Positions 26,377 through 35,836 of a stretch of 57,436 nucleotides of DNA are shown one piece after another. The notes beneath the pieces are model-generated. The model saw only the letters and a program-made list of their open reading frames with translations, made no database searches and was not told the DNA's origin. The number at the start of each line of letters is the position of its first letter. Positions within the stretch are counted from its first letter, which is position 1. The translations under genes and the position numbers were made by a program. Origin of the DNA: an uncultured Pelagibacteraceae bacterium (lineage in GTDB: Bacteria; Pseudomonadota; Alphaproteobacteria; Pelagibacterales; Pelagibacteraceae); NCBI GenBank assembly GCA_902620585.1, contig CACNJC010000007.1:1-57436 (forward strand), in the 5' to 3' direction.

Positions 26377-26814
26377 TTATATCTTCTTAATTCTTTTTAG
26401 ATGCCTTCCACCTTCAAATTTAGTTTGTAAAAAAACTGAAACAAGTTTTAAAGCATCTTTTTTATTAATTAATCTTGATCCTAAAGTAATAATATTAGCA
26501 TTATTATGTTGTCTACACAATCTTGTAGATTTTAAGTTATAGCACACTGCAGCCCTAATTCTTTTAGTTTTATTAGCACTTATAGCCATTCCAGTGCCAG
26601 AACCACAGACTAATATTCCAACATCACTTTTACTTGATTTAACTCTATTTGAGACTTTTTTTGCATAGTCGGGATAGTCAACTGAACTTTCATTTGAGGG
26701 ACCCAAATCAATTATAGAAATATTCTTATTTATTAAGAAATCTTTAATCAACTCTTTTAACCTGTAACCAGCATGATCCGAACTTATACAGACTTTTTTG
26801 AATAAAGATTTCAA
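26377..26814 (-). CDS. rpiB: Ribose-5-phosphate isomerase B
   Basis: Isomerises ribose 5-phosphate and ribulose 5-phosphate, the latter feeding RibB nearby. The 145-residue protein has [11 protein letters not shown] (11-21) with Asp13/His14, [15 protein letters not shown] and [17 protein letters not shown] (67-83) with catalytic Cys70, then CRQHNNANI. The only start in a suitable place is TTG at 26814, since an in-frame ATG upstream is absent, suggesting weak initiation. One base separates its stop from glyA. Confidence 0.93.
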   Translation of the reverse strand: MKSLFKKVCISSDHAGYRLKELIKDFLINKNISIIDLGPSNESSVDYPDYAKKVSNRVKSSKSDVGILVCGSGTGMAISANKTKRIRAAVCYNLKSTRLCRQHNNANIITLGSRLINKKDALKLVSVFLQTKFEGGRHLKRIKKI

Positions 26815-26815
26815 T

Positions 26816-27412
26816 CTATTGAAATGGATTTTCTAAAACACAAGCTACTAAATGAATACGCGATTGTTCGCCACCATTAAAAAAATTATGGTATTTTGTA
26901 TTGTTAGTTATTGTTACTCGACCGTCTGCAGGTAAATGTTTGGCAACATCTTCAATTACCATTTTACAGCCAGGGTTAGTAATTATCGGTATATGTAATC
27001 TTGGTTCAGGATCTTTGTGCCAACTTAATGTTGATCTTGGTTCTTTAAGTAGTATTCTTACTCTTCCTAATTTAAATTTTGAACTTAAAATATTATATAC
27101 TTCTTCAAAATAAGTATTTTTAAATTCATTTGTTAATTCTGTATACTTAGATTCATCAATGGGTTTATCTCTCGCTACCTCTTTTCCTGATTCATCTGGT
27201 TTTGTCCAATATATACCTCGTACGTTATGACCTTTAATAGAATTTTCATCACCAGGAATTTTGTTCATTGGTATCGCAGCAAAGTTTGTTATCCCTAAAG
27301 TTTGGTATTTTGATTTTTTTAAAATTTTCTCTAGATCAGATCTAAGTTTGTTTACATCAAAAGTAAGATCTGGAACTTGATAAAAATCTTCAAATGTTAC
27401 TGAATTGGACAT
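26816..27412 (-). CDS. Aspartyl/asparaginyl beta-hydroxylase-like Fe(II)/2-oxoglutarate oxygenase
   Basis: A 198-residue cytoplasmic protein whose C-terminal half resembles the double-stranded beta-helix of aspartyl/asparaginyl hydroxylase-like oxygenases. TLSWHKDPEPRLHIPI provides His132 and Asp134, KYHNFFNG a distal His175 and SRIHLVA Arg185, the arrangement expected for iron (H-x-D...H) and 2-oxoglutarate (Arg) binding. The N-terminal 110 residues do not match anything I know. The gene directly precedes rpiB and glyA and is divergent from hemB. The substrate, protein or small molecule, is unknown. Confidence 0.65.
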   Translation of the reverse strand: MSNSVTFEDFYQVPDLTFDVNKLRSDLEKILKKSKYQTLGITNFAAIPMNKIPGDENSIKGHNVRGIYWTKPDESGKEVARDKPIDESKYTELTNEFKNTYFEEVYNILSSKFKLGRVRILLKEPRSTLSWHKDPEPRLHIPIITNPGCKMVIEDVAKHLPADGRVTITNNTKYHNFFNGGEQSRIHLVACVLENPFQ

Positions 27413-27491
27413 ATTTAACTATTAAATTACTTTGCTTATAAGGTATAATATTATATTTGTCGCATAAATAATAATACATAAAAATAAAAAA

Positions 27492-28493
27492 ATGAAGATT
27501 TTAGGGAAATTTCCATCAACAAGATTGAGAAGAGTTCGCAAGTCAGGGTGGATAAGAAGACTCGTCTCAGAAAACAGTTTGAGTGTTAATGATTTAATAT
27601 TACCTATTTTTGTTAGAAATGGAAAAAATAAGATTGAGTCAATTAAAACTTTGCCAGGAGTTAATAGATATTCTGTTGATAAATTAAATGTAATTATGAA
27701 CAAAGTTAGAAGCTTCAGAATACCAATGGTTGCTTTATTTCCTTATACAGAAAAAAACAAGAAAGACAGATACGGCACCGAAGCATTAAACAAGAATAAT
27801 CTTATTTGTAAGTCTTTAAGGTTTATAAAAAAAAAATATCCAGATATAGGGGTAATGTGCGACGTAGCTCTAGATCCATATACTTCACACGGACATGATG
27901 GCATTATAATTGATAAAAAGATTGATAATGACAAAACAATTGAAGTTTTAGTTAATCAAGCTTTACTTCAAGCAAAAATGGGGTGCGATGTAATCGCGCC
28001 ATCTGATATGATGGATGGTAGAGTTGGAGTCATTAGAAAGGCTCTAGACAAATATAGTTATCAAAATGTAAGCATTCTCTCTTACGCAGTTAAATATGCA
28101 TCAAATTTTTATGGACCATTTAGGGACGCAGTAGGATCAAAATCTAATTTAAAGTCAGATAAAAAATCCTATCAAATGGATTTTAAAAATTCAAATGAAG
28201 CTTTTAGGGAAGTTGGGTTGGACATTAAAGAAGGAGCAGATATGGTTATGGTTAAACCAGGAATGCCGTATCTGGATATCATTAAAAGTATTAAGGATAA
28301 TTTTAGGATTCCAGTTTTCGCTTACCAAGTTTCCGGTGAATACAGTCTGATAAAACATGGTATTAAAAAAAAATTAATAAATGAAGAAAGTATAATTGAA
28401 AGTTTGATGTCGTTTAAAAGAGCTGGCGCATCTGCCATAGTAACCTATTTTGCATTGGATGCAGCAAAAAAAATAAAAAATCAGCTAAAATAA
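27492..28493 (+). CDS. hemB: Delta-aminolevulinic acid dehydratase (porphobilinogen synthase)
   Basis: Condenses two 5-aminolevulinates to porphobilinogen for heme. The 333-residue protein carries catalytic Lys201 (SYAVKYAS) and Lys255 (VMVKPGMPY). At the metal site it reads CDVALDPYTSHGHDG (123-137), with Asp where zinc enzymes have Cys, so it belongs to the magnesium-type enzymes, as in other alphaproteobacteria. The N terminus RLRRVRKSGWIRRLVSE is typical. Its last 13 bases overlap the convergent recO. Confidence 0.97.
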   Translation: MKILGKFPSTRLRRVRKSGWIRRLVSENSLSVNDLILPIFVRNGKNKIESIKTLPGVNRYSVDKLNVIMNKVRSFRIPMVALFPYTEKNKKDRYGTEALNKNNLICKSLRFIKKKYPDIGVMCDVALDPYTSHGHDGIIIDKKIDNDKTIEVLVNQALLQAKMGCDVIAPSDMMDGRVGVIRKALDKYSYQNVSILSYAVKYASNFYGPFRDAVGSKSNLKSDKKSYQMDFKNSNEAFREVGLDIKEGADMVMVKPGMPYLDIIKSIKDNFRIPVFAYQVSGEYSLIKHGIKKKLINEESIIESLMSFKRAGASAIVTYFALDAAKKIKNQLK

Positions 28494-29161
28494 TTTTCTA
28501 AAATGATTCTAGATTTAGGGAATAATAAATTATTTGGAATAAAAAATTTATTTAATAACATACTTCGTGTAAATGTAAGTGATTTTTTGACTAAAAAGTT
28601 TGATATTTCTTTTGGAACGCTTTGTTGAATCAAAAAATTTGGTACTTCATAAGTATACCCATCTATTTTTATCTTCCTTAATTCAAGTATATTATCAGAG
28701 GAATGATCGAATTTTTTTAAATTAGTATCGTATCCTAATTCTTTAATAAGATTAATTTCAAATAAAATATAAACTATGATCCAATTTTCTAATTTTAATG
28801 CTTCTATAAATTTTTCAAAAGAATTGTAAATATTTTTGTAAGGTTGAGACTCAGGTAGTAGAGAATTTAACAAGGAGCATAAAGAAATAATTGCAGAAGT
28901 TCTTTCCTTATCATTGAAATATTTAGGTGAAATTGCTTTGACTAATTCTGTTCTAAAGTAACCAATTTTATTGTCATTTTTTGAATTATTAAAAACAAAT
29001 AACTTATTAGAAATTTGTAAGTAATTTCTAATTTTTCTCGAGTTACCGCCGTAAACAATGCCATTGACTCTACCTTTGTCTGGCGTAAAAACATTTATTA
29101 TATTTGCATTTTCTCTAAATTTCCTTTTAGATAAAAGGTAGCATTCGTCTTCCCAGTTCAT
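28481..29161 (-). CDS. recO: DNA repair protein RecO
   Basis: RecO loads RecA in the RecFOR pathway. The 226-residue protein has an N-terminal OB fold starting MNWEDECYLLSKRKFRENANIIN with GRVNGIVYGGNSRK, followed by an all-alpha middle and C-terminal domain without zinc-binding Cys. The conserved GG motif is present. Its start overlaps the rnc stop by four bases. In most alphaproteobacteria era lies between rnc and recO; it is not here. Confidence 0.9.
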   Translation of the reverse strand: MNWEDECYLLSKRKFRENANIINVFTPDKGRVNGIVYGGNSRKIRNYLQISNKLFVFNNSKNDNKIGYFRTELVKAISPKYFNDKERTSAIISLCSLLNSLLPESQPYKNIYNSFEKFIEALKLENWIIVYILFEINLIKELGYDTNLKKFDHSSDNILELRKIKIDGYTYEVPNFLIQQSVPKEISNFLVKKSLTFTRSMLLNKFFIPNNLLFPKSRIILENYFS

Positions 29162-29826
29162 ATAATTTTTAGAGAGCGTAATAATTTACTTGCTGCATTC
29201 TGTTGTGCATTTTTTTTAGAATTTCCCGTACCAATATATTTTTTTGAATTTGGTATTTGAACATCTGTTTTGAAGATAGGCTTATGTTCAGGACCCGATT
29301 TTTTATAAAAAGTATATTTAGGAAGTTCTTTATATTTTTTAAGACTATGCTCTTGTAATTGAGTTTTGGCATCTATTAAAGGTATCTTTGAATTTTCTAA
29401 ATATTTTTTCCAATGATTTAAAATAAATTTTTCAGCAGAATTTAAGCCACCGTCCAAATAAATTGCTCCGATTAGAGCTTCTAGACAATCGCCAACTATT
29501 TTATTTGTAGACTTTTGACTTGATTTATTTGATGAACCTAAAAACATAAATTTTTTTATATTCAGTGTGTCAGCTATATTGGAACATGTTTTTTTGTTTA
29601 CTAAATTTGCAAATTTCTTATCGATTATTCCCTCTTTTTCATTTGGATAATTCTGAATTAATTTTTTAGAAATAATTAATCCTAGAACACGATCACCTAA
29701 AAATTCTAATTTTTCATTATTATGAGTATTATCGTAACTTTTATGCACTAATGACTCTTTAAATAAATTAGGGTCTTTGAAATTATATTCTAAAGTGTTT
29801 TCTAGTTCTTTTAAATTCTTTATCAT
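29158..29826 (-). CDS. rnc: Ribonuclease III
   Basis: Cleaves double-stranded RNA, including rRNA precursors. The 222-residue protein has the catalytic signature NEKLEFLGDRVLGLIISKKL (37-56) with the metal-binding Glu and Asp, DCLEALIGAIYLDGG later with the second Glu, and a C-terminal dsRNA-binding domain from DAKTQLQEHS to KKNAQQNAASKLL. It overlaps lepB and recO by four bases each, in the acpS-lepB-rnc-recO run. Confidence 0.96.
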   Translation of the reverse strand: MIKNLKELENTLEYNFKDPNLFKESLVHKSYDNTHNNEKLEFLGDRVLGLIISKKLIQNYPNEKEGIIDKKFANLVNKKTCSNIADTLNIKKFMFLGSSNKSSQKSTNKIVGDCLEALIGAIYLDGGLNSAEKFILNHWKKYLENSKIPLIDAKTQLQEHSLKKYKELPKYTFYKKSGPEHKPIFKTDVQIPNSKKYIGTGNSKKNAQQNAASKLLRSLKII

Positions 29827-30566
29827 TTTATTTTTTTTAAAGTTCTGTTTAATCTAAATGATTTTTTTAAAGTCCAAAATTCAAACAACCCTCCCTTTAA
29901 TGTATCATTAGAGAAAAAAATTAGTTGAGCTTTGCCTACTAAATTTATTAGATTTACGTACCCAACACTATCAAGATATCTACTATCTTTTGAGCAATCC
30001 CTGTTATCACCTAATAAAAAAAAATGATCTATTGGAACTTTAAATTTTCTTGAGTTCTGTAGTGTTCCCTCTTTATTGTATACTGCGTAATAAGAAACAC
30101 CATTAGGCAAAGTTTCTTCAAAAGCATTTACTTCAAATGAAAATTGTCCACATCTAACATTAGAAATACTTTCAACTTTTTTTCTTTTAATTTTATTATC
30201 ATTAATAAATAAATCTCCATTAATAAATTGGATTTCATCGCCAGGAAGCCCTATTAATCGTTTTATATAATCAGTTCTATTGTCTACTGGAGTTTTAAAA
30301 ACAACTAAATCACCCTGAGTGGGTTTTTTATAAAAAAATCTATCATCAGATATTTTTGGGCTAAATGGAAAAGAATGTTTGCTAAAACCATAAGTAAATT
30401 TAGACACAAAGATACGATCACCTATAAGCAAAGTAGGTTCCATTGAAGAAGAAGGTATATAAAAAGGTTGTATGATTAATGATCTAATAACTATAGCAAT
30501 TATTAAAGCATAAATTATAGTTTTGATATTTTCTTTTACAGAATTTATAAATTTTGTTTTCTTCAT
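29823..30566 (-). CDS. lepB: Signal peptidase I
   Basis: Removes signal peptides from exported proteins at the outer face of the inner membrane. The 247-residue protein has one clear N-terminal membrane segment (about 16-34), the catalytic Ser41 in PSSSMEPTLLIGD and the general base Lys102 in DYIKRLIGLPGDEI, followed by GDNRDCSKDSR near the C terminus. It overlaps acpS and rnc by four bases each. Confidence 0.97.
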   Translation of the reverse strand: MKKTKFINSVKENIKTIIYALIIAIVIRSLIIQPFYIPSSSMEPTLLIGDRIFVSKFTYGFSKHSFPFSPKISDDRFFYKKPTQGDLVVFKTPVDNRTDYIKRLIGLPGDEIQFINGDLFINDNKIKRKKVESISNVRCGQFSFEVNAFEETLPNGVSYYAVYNKEGTLQNSRKFKVPIDHFFLLGDNRDCSKDSRYLDSVGYVNLINLVGKAQLIFFSNDTLKGGLFEFWTLKKSFRLNRTLKKIK

Positions 30567-30946
30567 ATTGAAATCACAACTGTTGCTACTGCATAAGGCT
30601 TATCATCCGTTAAAGACAAAAAAATATCAATTTTCTTTTTATTCATAATTTTATGAACAATTTTATTTGTGTTTCCAGTTAATCTAATCCTAGGTTTTCC
30701 AGATTTTACATTAAAAATCACTATTTCTTTAAAACTAATTCCTTTAGAAATCCCTAAACCTATAGCTTTTGAAAAAGCTTCTTTGGCAGCAAATCTTTTT
30801 GCGTAACAACTGGCAACATTTTTTACTCTTGCACATTTTTCAATCTCTTTTTTATGAAATAGTTTTGTAATAAATTTTTTATTTTTAATGGATTCTTTAA
30901 TTCTACTTATGTTCGCTATATCTGTACCAATTCCATAGATTTTCAT
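30563..30946 (-). CDS. acpS: Holo-[acyl-carrier-protein] synthase
   Basis: Transfers the phosphopantetheine arm from CoA to acyl carrier protein. The 127-residue protein begins IYGIGTDIANISRIK with metal-binding Asp9 and has AKRFAAKEAFSKAIGLGI with the catalytic Glu in AKEA. LSLTDDKPYAVA near the end matches the family C terminus. Overlaps pdxJ by one base and lepB by four. Confidence 0.95.
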   Translation of the reverse strand: MKIYGIGTDIANISRIKESIKNKKFITKLFHKKEIEKCARVKNVASCYAKRFAAKEAFSKAIGLGISKGISFKEIVIFNVKSGKPRIRLTGNTNKIVHKIMNKKKIDIFLSLTDDKPYAVATVVISI

Positions 30947-31668
30947 TATTTTATAATTTTTCTAAATTTTTTGATACAATTAGGTAAGCCTACGAATATT
31001 GACTCGCCAATTAAAAAATGGCCAATATTGAACTCTTTTATACCTTTAATTTTAGACAATATCTTTGATGATTTGTAAGTAAGACCATGACCTGCATGAA
31101 CTTCTAGGCCTAACTTGTTGCCTAAATAAACAACATTTCTTATTTTATCAAATTCTTTTTTATAATTTTTATTTTGATTTACTAAATTACAGAATTTACC
31201 TGTATGGATTTCGACACAATCTGCGTTAAGCAACTTCGATTTTATCAAATCTTTTTTGCTTGGCTCAATAAATAGACTTACTCGAGAATTATTTTTTTTT
31301 AATTTATAGATTATTTCTTTTAAAAAATTTTTTTTGTAATCTAAATTTAAACCACCCTCCGTTGTAATTTCTTTTCTTTTTTCAGGTACAATACAAATAA
31401 AAGGTGGTTTGTTCTTTAAAGCTATTTTTAACATTTCCCTTGTAGCTGCAATTTCTAAATTTAAGGGAATTCTTAATTTAGATTTAATGATTTTTAAGTC
31501 AGTATCTTTTATATGACGTCTATCTTCTCTTAAGTGTATAGTTATTGAGTCAGCTCCAGATTTTTCAGATAAAATTGCAGCTTTTAATGGACTCGGGTAC
31601 TTTTCACCACGAGCGTTTCTTACAGTTGCAACATGATCTATATTTACTCCAAGTCTAATATTTTTCAT
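30946..31668 (-). CDS. pdxJ: Pyridoxine 5'-phosphate synthase
   Basis: Forms the pyridoxine ring from 3-amino-2-oxopropyl phosphate and deoxyxylulose phosphate in the DXP-dependent route. The 240-residue TIM barrel has GVNIDHVATVRNARG (7-21), HLREDRRHI, CVEIHTG and VHAGHGLTY, all family motifs. It overlaps pyrE and acpS by one base each. Confidence 0.97.
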   Translation of the reverse strand: MKNIRLGVNIDHVATVRNARGEKYPSPLKAAILSEKSGADSITIHLREDRRHIKDTDLKIIKSKLRIPLNLEIAATREMLKIALKNKPPFICIVPEKRKEITTEGGLNLDYKKNFLKEIIYKLKKNNSRVSLFIEPSKKDLIKSKLLNADCVEIHTGKFCNLVNQNKNYKKEFDKIRNVVYLGNKLGLEVHAGHGLTYKSSKILSKIKGIKEFNIGHFLIGESIFVGLPNCIKKFRKIIK

Positions 31669-32249
31669 TAAAGATTTCTACTGCCTGGTTTTATGGCTTT
31701 AATCAAAGATAGACTCTCTGGCAGGTTATCTTTTGTATAAGTAGGTATATCCAATTTAATTTGAGAAATAATTTTTTCTTTGATTACTGATTTACCATTT
31801 GATCTATCAATAATACACGAATAGCCTACAATTTCACCACCAGACTCGATTACCAATTTAGAACATTCTAAACTTGATTTACCTGTTGTTATAACATCTT
31901 CTACTATTAAAACTTTTTTATTTTTAGCTATATTAAAATCTCTTCTGAGCTTAAATTCACCATTTATTCTTTCCGAAAATATTGTCTCTTTATTTAAAAT
32001 TTTTCCAATTTCATAACCTATAATAATCCCTCCCATTGCAGGTGACAATACTATGTCAAAGTCTGCTAATGACGATTTTATTTTTTCAGCCAGAGAATTA
32101 CATATTTTGGAAGCTTTTTGGGGTTTGCTTAGTAGCTGTGCGCACTGCACATATTTTGGACTATGCAGACCTGACGATAAAATAAAGTGGCCATCTTGCA
32201 AAGCTTTAGTTTCTTTTAAAATTTTCAAAGATTCTTCTAATGAAAGCAT
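31668..32249 (-). CDS. pyrE: Orotate phosphoribosyltransferase
   Basis: Converts orotate and PRPP to OMP in pyrimidine synthesis. The 193-residue protein has GHFILSSGLHSPKYVQCA at the N terminus (20-37), the orotate loop, and the PRPP motif VLIVEDVITTGKS (113-125). The start lies 44 bases inside the end of the rel gene in another frame; no later start keeps the conserved HFILSSG segment, so the overlap is probably genuine. Confidence 0.95.
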   Translation of the reverse strand: MLSLEESLKILKETKALQDGHFILSSGLHSPKYVQCAQLLSKPQKASKICNSLAEKIKSSLADFDIVLSPAMGGIIIGYEIGKILNKETIFSERINGEFKLRRDFNIAKNKKVLIVEDVITTGKSSLECSKLVIESGGEIVGYSCIIDRSNGKSVIKEKIISQIKLDIPTYTKDNLPESLSLIKAIKPGSRNL

Positions 32250-33954
32250 TTTTTTTCTGTTTATGACGAACTATTCTAAAATTAAACTTATTTTGTTTTA
32301 TTTGACTTATCAAGTTTGTAAAGTTTTTTAAATCTTTTATTTGTAAATCAAACGAAAATTGTAAATAATCTTTTTTCCTTTTTAACATTTCAACATTCAG
32401 GATATTGCCCTTATTTATTCCAATAAGTGAACTAATATTACCAAGAACACCGGGTTTATGGGGTAAATCAACAACTAAAGTTGTTTTATAATCTTTTTCT
32501 TTAATTTTATTGTTTTCAAGTGACTTATCTTGCCAATATCTTTTAATAGATGCTCTTGCTTTTCCGGTTTTAGTGGAAGACAGCCAATGAAGAGATGGCG
32601 AAGCATTTTTTGAAGTAAGAATTTCAATCATATCTCCATTTTTTAATTCTGTTTGCAAAGATGATTCTCTACCATTAATATTGCATCCAATAGCGCTATC
32701 ACCAATCTTTGTATGGACGGCATAAGCAAAATCTATTGGGGTTGCATTTTTAGGTAATTTAATTACCGCACCTTTAGGCGTGAAACAAAAAACATTTTCT
32801 TGAAACATTTGTAATTTTGTAAATTCATAGTAATGTTCAGGGCTATTACCTGTTTCAATAATCTCAACTAAATCTCTTAACCAATCATACTCTTTCCACG
32901 ATAACTCTGAAAATTTTTCAGAAGATTTATATTTCCAATGAGACGCGATCCCTCTTTCAGCAAATTCATGCATTTCATTTGTTCTTATTTGAATCTCAAT
33001 TCTATTTTTCTTAGGTCCTATAACAGATGTATGAATAGATCTGTACTTATTGATTTTTGGTGTAGATATATAATCCTTAAATTTTCCAGGTATTGCTGAA
33101 AACTTGCTGTGAAAAATTCCCAAAGTTTTGTAACATTCGTCGATATCTTTAACTAAAATTCTAAATCCAATTATGTCAGTAAGTTGCTCCAAGGAAATTT
33201 TTTTGCTTTGAATTTTTCTCCATATTGAAAAAGGAGTTTTCTCCCTACCTGTAATTTTTGCATTAACACCATTTTTTTTTAATAATTCAATCAATTCTGC
33301 AGCTATAATTTTAAAAGTGTCTTCTCTATTGCTTTTAATAAAATTTAGTCTATCCAAAATTAATTCTCTTGCCGGTTTATTTAACACAGAGAAAGAAAGA
33401 TCCTCTAATTCATCTCTTATTCTATTCATTCCCATTCTATCCGCCAATGGAGCATAAATTTCCATTGTTTCTTTTGCTTTTCTAATAATTTTTTCTTTGT
33501 CTTTAACAAATTGTATTGTTCTCATATTATGTAATCTATCTGCAAGTTTCACTAACAAGACTCTTATATCTTTAGAGGTTGCTAATATTAATTTTCTAAA
33601 ATTTTCTGCTTTTGAATTATCAGAAACTTTATCCTCTAATGCAGACAATTTTGTTACACCATCAACTAAATTTGCAACTTCTTCTCCAAACTCCTTTTTA
33701 ACAGTTTCGTAAGTTACTTTTGTATCTTCAATTGTATCATGTAACAATCCGGTTGTAATAGTTGCGCTGTCAAGTTTTAACTCGGTTAAAATATTTGCAA
33801 CTGCTACAGGATGAATAATATAAGGAACTCCTTCATCTCTTTTTTGATTTTGATGTGCATCTAAAGCAAAACTGTAAGCTTTATTTAATGAGTCGGAGTT
33901 TAAAAATTTATTATATGATTTTATCTTATCAATTAATTCACTATTATTAATCAT
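32206..33954 (-). CDS. Bifunctional (p)ppGpp synthetase/hydrolase, RelA/SpoT family
   Basis: Makes and degrades the stringent-response alarmone. The 582-residue protein has an HD hydrolase domain with His48 and HDTIED (72-77), RLHNMRT, then a synthetase domain with GREKTPFSIWRK, LEQLTDIIGFRILV and YRSIHTSVIG, a TGS domain from CFTPKGAVIKLP, and a C-terminal ACT domain from LVVDLPHKPGVLG. It is shorter than the usual 700-740 residues, the shortage being between TGS and ACT. As the hydrolase HD is intact, it is probably the sole Rel enzyme. The usual upstream rpoZ is not present. Confidence 0.95.
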   Translation of the reverse strand: MINNSELIDKIKSYNKFLNSDSLNKAYSFALDAHQNQKRDEGVPYIIHPVAVANILTELKLDSATITTGLLHDTIEDTKVTYETVKKEFGEEVANLVDGVTKLSALEDKVSDNSKAENFRKLILATSKDIRVLLVKLADRLHNMRTIQFVKDKEKIIRKAKETMEIYAPLADRMGMNRIRDELEDLSFSVLNKPARELILDRLNFIKSNREDTFKIIAAELIELLKKNGVNAKITGREKTPFSIWRKIQSKKISLEQLTDIIGFRILVKDIDECYKTLGIFHSKFSAIPGKFKDYISTPKINKYRSIHTSVIGPKKNRIEIQIRTNEMHEFAERGIASHWKYKSSEKFSELSWKEYDWLRDLVEIIETGNSPEHYYEFTKLQMFQENVFCFTPKGAVIKLPKNATPIDFAYAVHTKIGDSAIGCNINGRESSLQTELKNGDMIEILTSKNASPSLHWLSSTKTGKARASIKRYWQDKSLENNKIKEKDYKTTLVVDLPHKPGVLGNISSLIGINKGNILNVEMLKRKKDYLQFSFDLQIKDLKNFTNLISQIKQNKFNFRIVRHKQKKNAFIRRIFENFKRN

Positions 33955-33956
33955 AC

Positions 33957-34466
33957 TTAAATAATAACACTTTTAGACAATCTTGTAATCTCTATCCTTG
34001 ATTTTTGACTTAATTCATTAATTAAAAAATCAACATTTTTCTTAATAATAGGATGAGTCCATTTAGGATCTATTTCTTTAATTGGATAAAGTACAAAATT
34101 TCGATTGTGAGACCTGGGATGAGGAATTTTTAATGATTTGCCCACTTCAATCAATCCTTTGAAGTCTATTATGTCAATATCACAAACTCTAGGGTCATTT
34201 TTCTTTGTTTTTACTCTTCCAATCTTTTTTTCTATTAAAAAAATTTCTCTTAATAATTCAGTTGGATTAAATTCATAATCTATTAGCAAACCTATATTAG
34301 CAAATTTCGGCAATCTCTTATTTGGATAAGATGGAGTTTCATAAAAACTTGAAATCTTTTTTATTTTTATTTTTGAATTAATTAACAAATTGATTGCTAT
34401 GGAAATATTTTCAAATTTTGATCCAAATTTTGAGTTGAGATTAGAGCCAATATTTAAATGAATCAT
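33957..34466 (-). CDS. folK: 2-amino-4-hydroxy-6-hydroxymethyldihydropteridine pyrophosphokinase
   Basis: Transfers pyrophosphate from ATP to the pterin precursor of folate. The 169-residue protein begins [10 protein letters not shown] and contains the metal- and substrate-binding signature [10 protein letters not shown] (91-100), then [16 protein letters not shown], the family's second conserved block. It lies two bases after the smpB-proximal overlap (four bases with smpB) and two bases ahead of the rel gene. Confidence 0.95.
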   Translation of the reverse strand: MIHLNIGSNLNSKFGSKFENISIAINLLINSKIKIKKISSFYETPSYPNKRLPKFANIGLLIDYEFNPTELLREIFLIEKKIGRVKTKKNDPRVCDIDIIDFKGLIEVGKSLKIPHPRSHNRNFVLYPIKEIDPKWTHPIIKKNVDFLINELSQKSRIEITRLSKSVII

Positions 34467-34936
34467 TTGTTATTCTTACTTAATAGTCTAGCTTTTTCTC
34501 TTTTCCAATCTCTAGTTTTTTTGACTTGTCTCTTATCGTAAAGTTTTTTTCCTTTTGCAACTGCTATTTCAACTTTTACTTTTCCTTTCAAGAAATACAT
34601 TTTTGTAGGAATTATCGTTAAACCTTCTTGATTAATTTTGCCGATCAATTTATTTATTTCTTTTCTATTTAAAAGAAGTTTTCTATTTCCTTTTGGATCG
34701 TGATTATTGTATGACGACTGTCTGTACAAAGGTATATGTGAATTAATCAAAAATAATTCACCGTTGCTATCTACAGCATATGAGTCTGCTATACTACCTT
34801 TACCATCTCTCAAAGATTTTACTTCTGAGCCTTTAAGAGAAATTCCAGCCTCGATCGTTTCTAAAAAAAAATAATTAAAACTTGCTTTTCTGTTTAGACA
34901 GATAATCTTGTGACCGGGGGTTAATTTATGTTTCAT
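34463..34936 (-). CDS. smpB: SsrA-binding protein SmpB
   Basis: SmpB binds tmRNA and enables trans-translation on stalled ribosomes. The 157-residue protein has [22 protein letters not shown] split as [12 protein letters not shown] and [15 protein letters not shown], then [16 protein letters not shown], and a basic C-terminal tail [18 protein letters not shown] that mimics mRNA in the A site. It overlaps dapA by one base and folK by four. No tmRNA gene is visible nearby. Confidence 0.96.
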   Translation of the reverse strand: MKHKLTPGHKIICLNRKASFNYFFLETIEAGISLKGSEVKSLRDGKGSIADSYAVDSNGELFLINSHIPLYRQSSYNNHDPKGNRKLLLNRKEINKLIGKINQEGLTIIPTKMYFLKGKVKVEIAVAKGKKLYDKRQVKKTRDWKREKARLLSKNNK

Positions 34937-35805
34937 TAAAGCAATTTTGCAGATTTAAGCGCTTTCGAAATTTGCTTTTTTGTTTCTTCTTTAACGCCAA
35001 CCAAAGGCAATCTTACTTCCGGTTTGCAAAGTCCAATTAACGAAGCTGCGTATTTTACGGGGGAAGGATTGCTTTCTATAAACATTGCTGCATGTATTGG
35101 CTGAAGAATTTTATCTAATTTTTCAGAATCTTTAAATCCATCTTCACAAGAAGATTGAAAATCTGAACAAAGTTTAGCAGCAATATTAGCCGTCACACTT
35201 ATAGATCCTATACCTCCTCTCTTATTAAACTCTAGTGCGTTATCATCGTTTCCTGTTAATTGAATAAATTCTTTACCCATCTTTTTTAATTGCTCATCTA
35301 CTCTACTAAGATCTCCTGTAGCATCTTTTACACCCACTATATTTTTTAATTCATACAATTTAGCCATTGTTTCAACTGACATATCTATAACTGAGCGTGA
35401 AGGTATATTGTAAATAACGATAGGTATGCCAACATTATCATTAATCTTTTTGTAGTGTTGATATAAACCTTCTTGTGTTGGTTTATTATAATACGGTGTA
35501 ACTACAAGCAAAGCATCTGAACCAGCTTTTTCGGCATATTTAGAAAGTTCAACGGCTTCAGAGGTAGAATTTGAACCTGTGCCTGCTATTACAGGAATTT
35601 TCCCATTACATTCTTCTACAGAAATCTTAATTATTCTTTTGTGTTCATCATGGGACAAAGTCGGCGACTCACCTGTAGTACCTCCTGGAACAACGCCGTT
35701 TGTTCCATTTTTAAGGTGATAATGAATTAATTTACGATAAACATCCTCATTTAGAGCGTTGTTTTCGAATGGAGTAAGTAAGGCTACAATTGATCCTTTA
35801 AGCAT
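34936..35805 (-). CDS. dapA: 4-hydroxy-tetrahydrodipicolinate synthase
   Basis: Condenses pyruvate with aspartate semialdehyde for lysine and peptidoglycan diaminopimelate. The 289-residue aldolase-class TIM barrel has [10 protein letters not shown] (41-50), Tyr132 in YNIPSR and Schiff-base Lys160 in VGVKDATGD. It is divergent from the lytic transglycosylase gene with only 31 bases between, so their promoters must overlap or extend into the genes. Confidence 0.97.
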   Translation of the reverse strand: MLKGSIVALLTPFENNALNEDVYRKLIHYHLKNGTNGVVPGGTTGESPTLSHDEHKRIIKISVEECNGKIPVIAGTGSNSTSEAVELSKYAEKAGSDALLVVTPYYNKPTQEGLYQHYKKINDNVGIPIVIYNIPSRSVIDMSVETMAKLYELKNIVGVKDATGDLSRVDEQLKKMGKEFIQLTGNDDNALEFNKRGGIGSISVTANIAAKLCSDFQSSCEDGFKDSEKLDKILQPIHAAMFIESNPSPVKYAASLIGLCKPEVRLPLVGVKEETKKQISKALKSAKLL

Positions 35806-35836
35806 AAAACAATATAAGGTAATTAATTTTTAACTT

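Noticed and set aside
27422-27703. Minus-strand 93-residue open frame across the hemB start
   Set aside because: It overlaps the conserved N terminus of hemB on the other strand and has no recognisable features.
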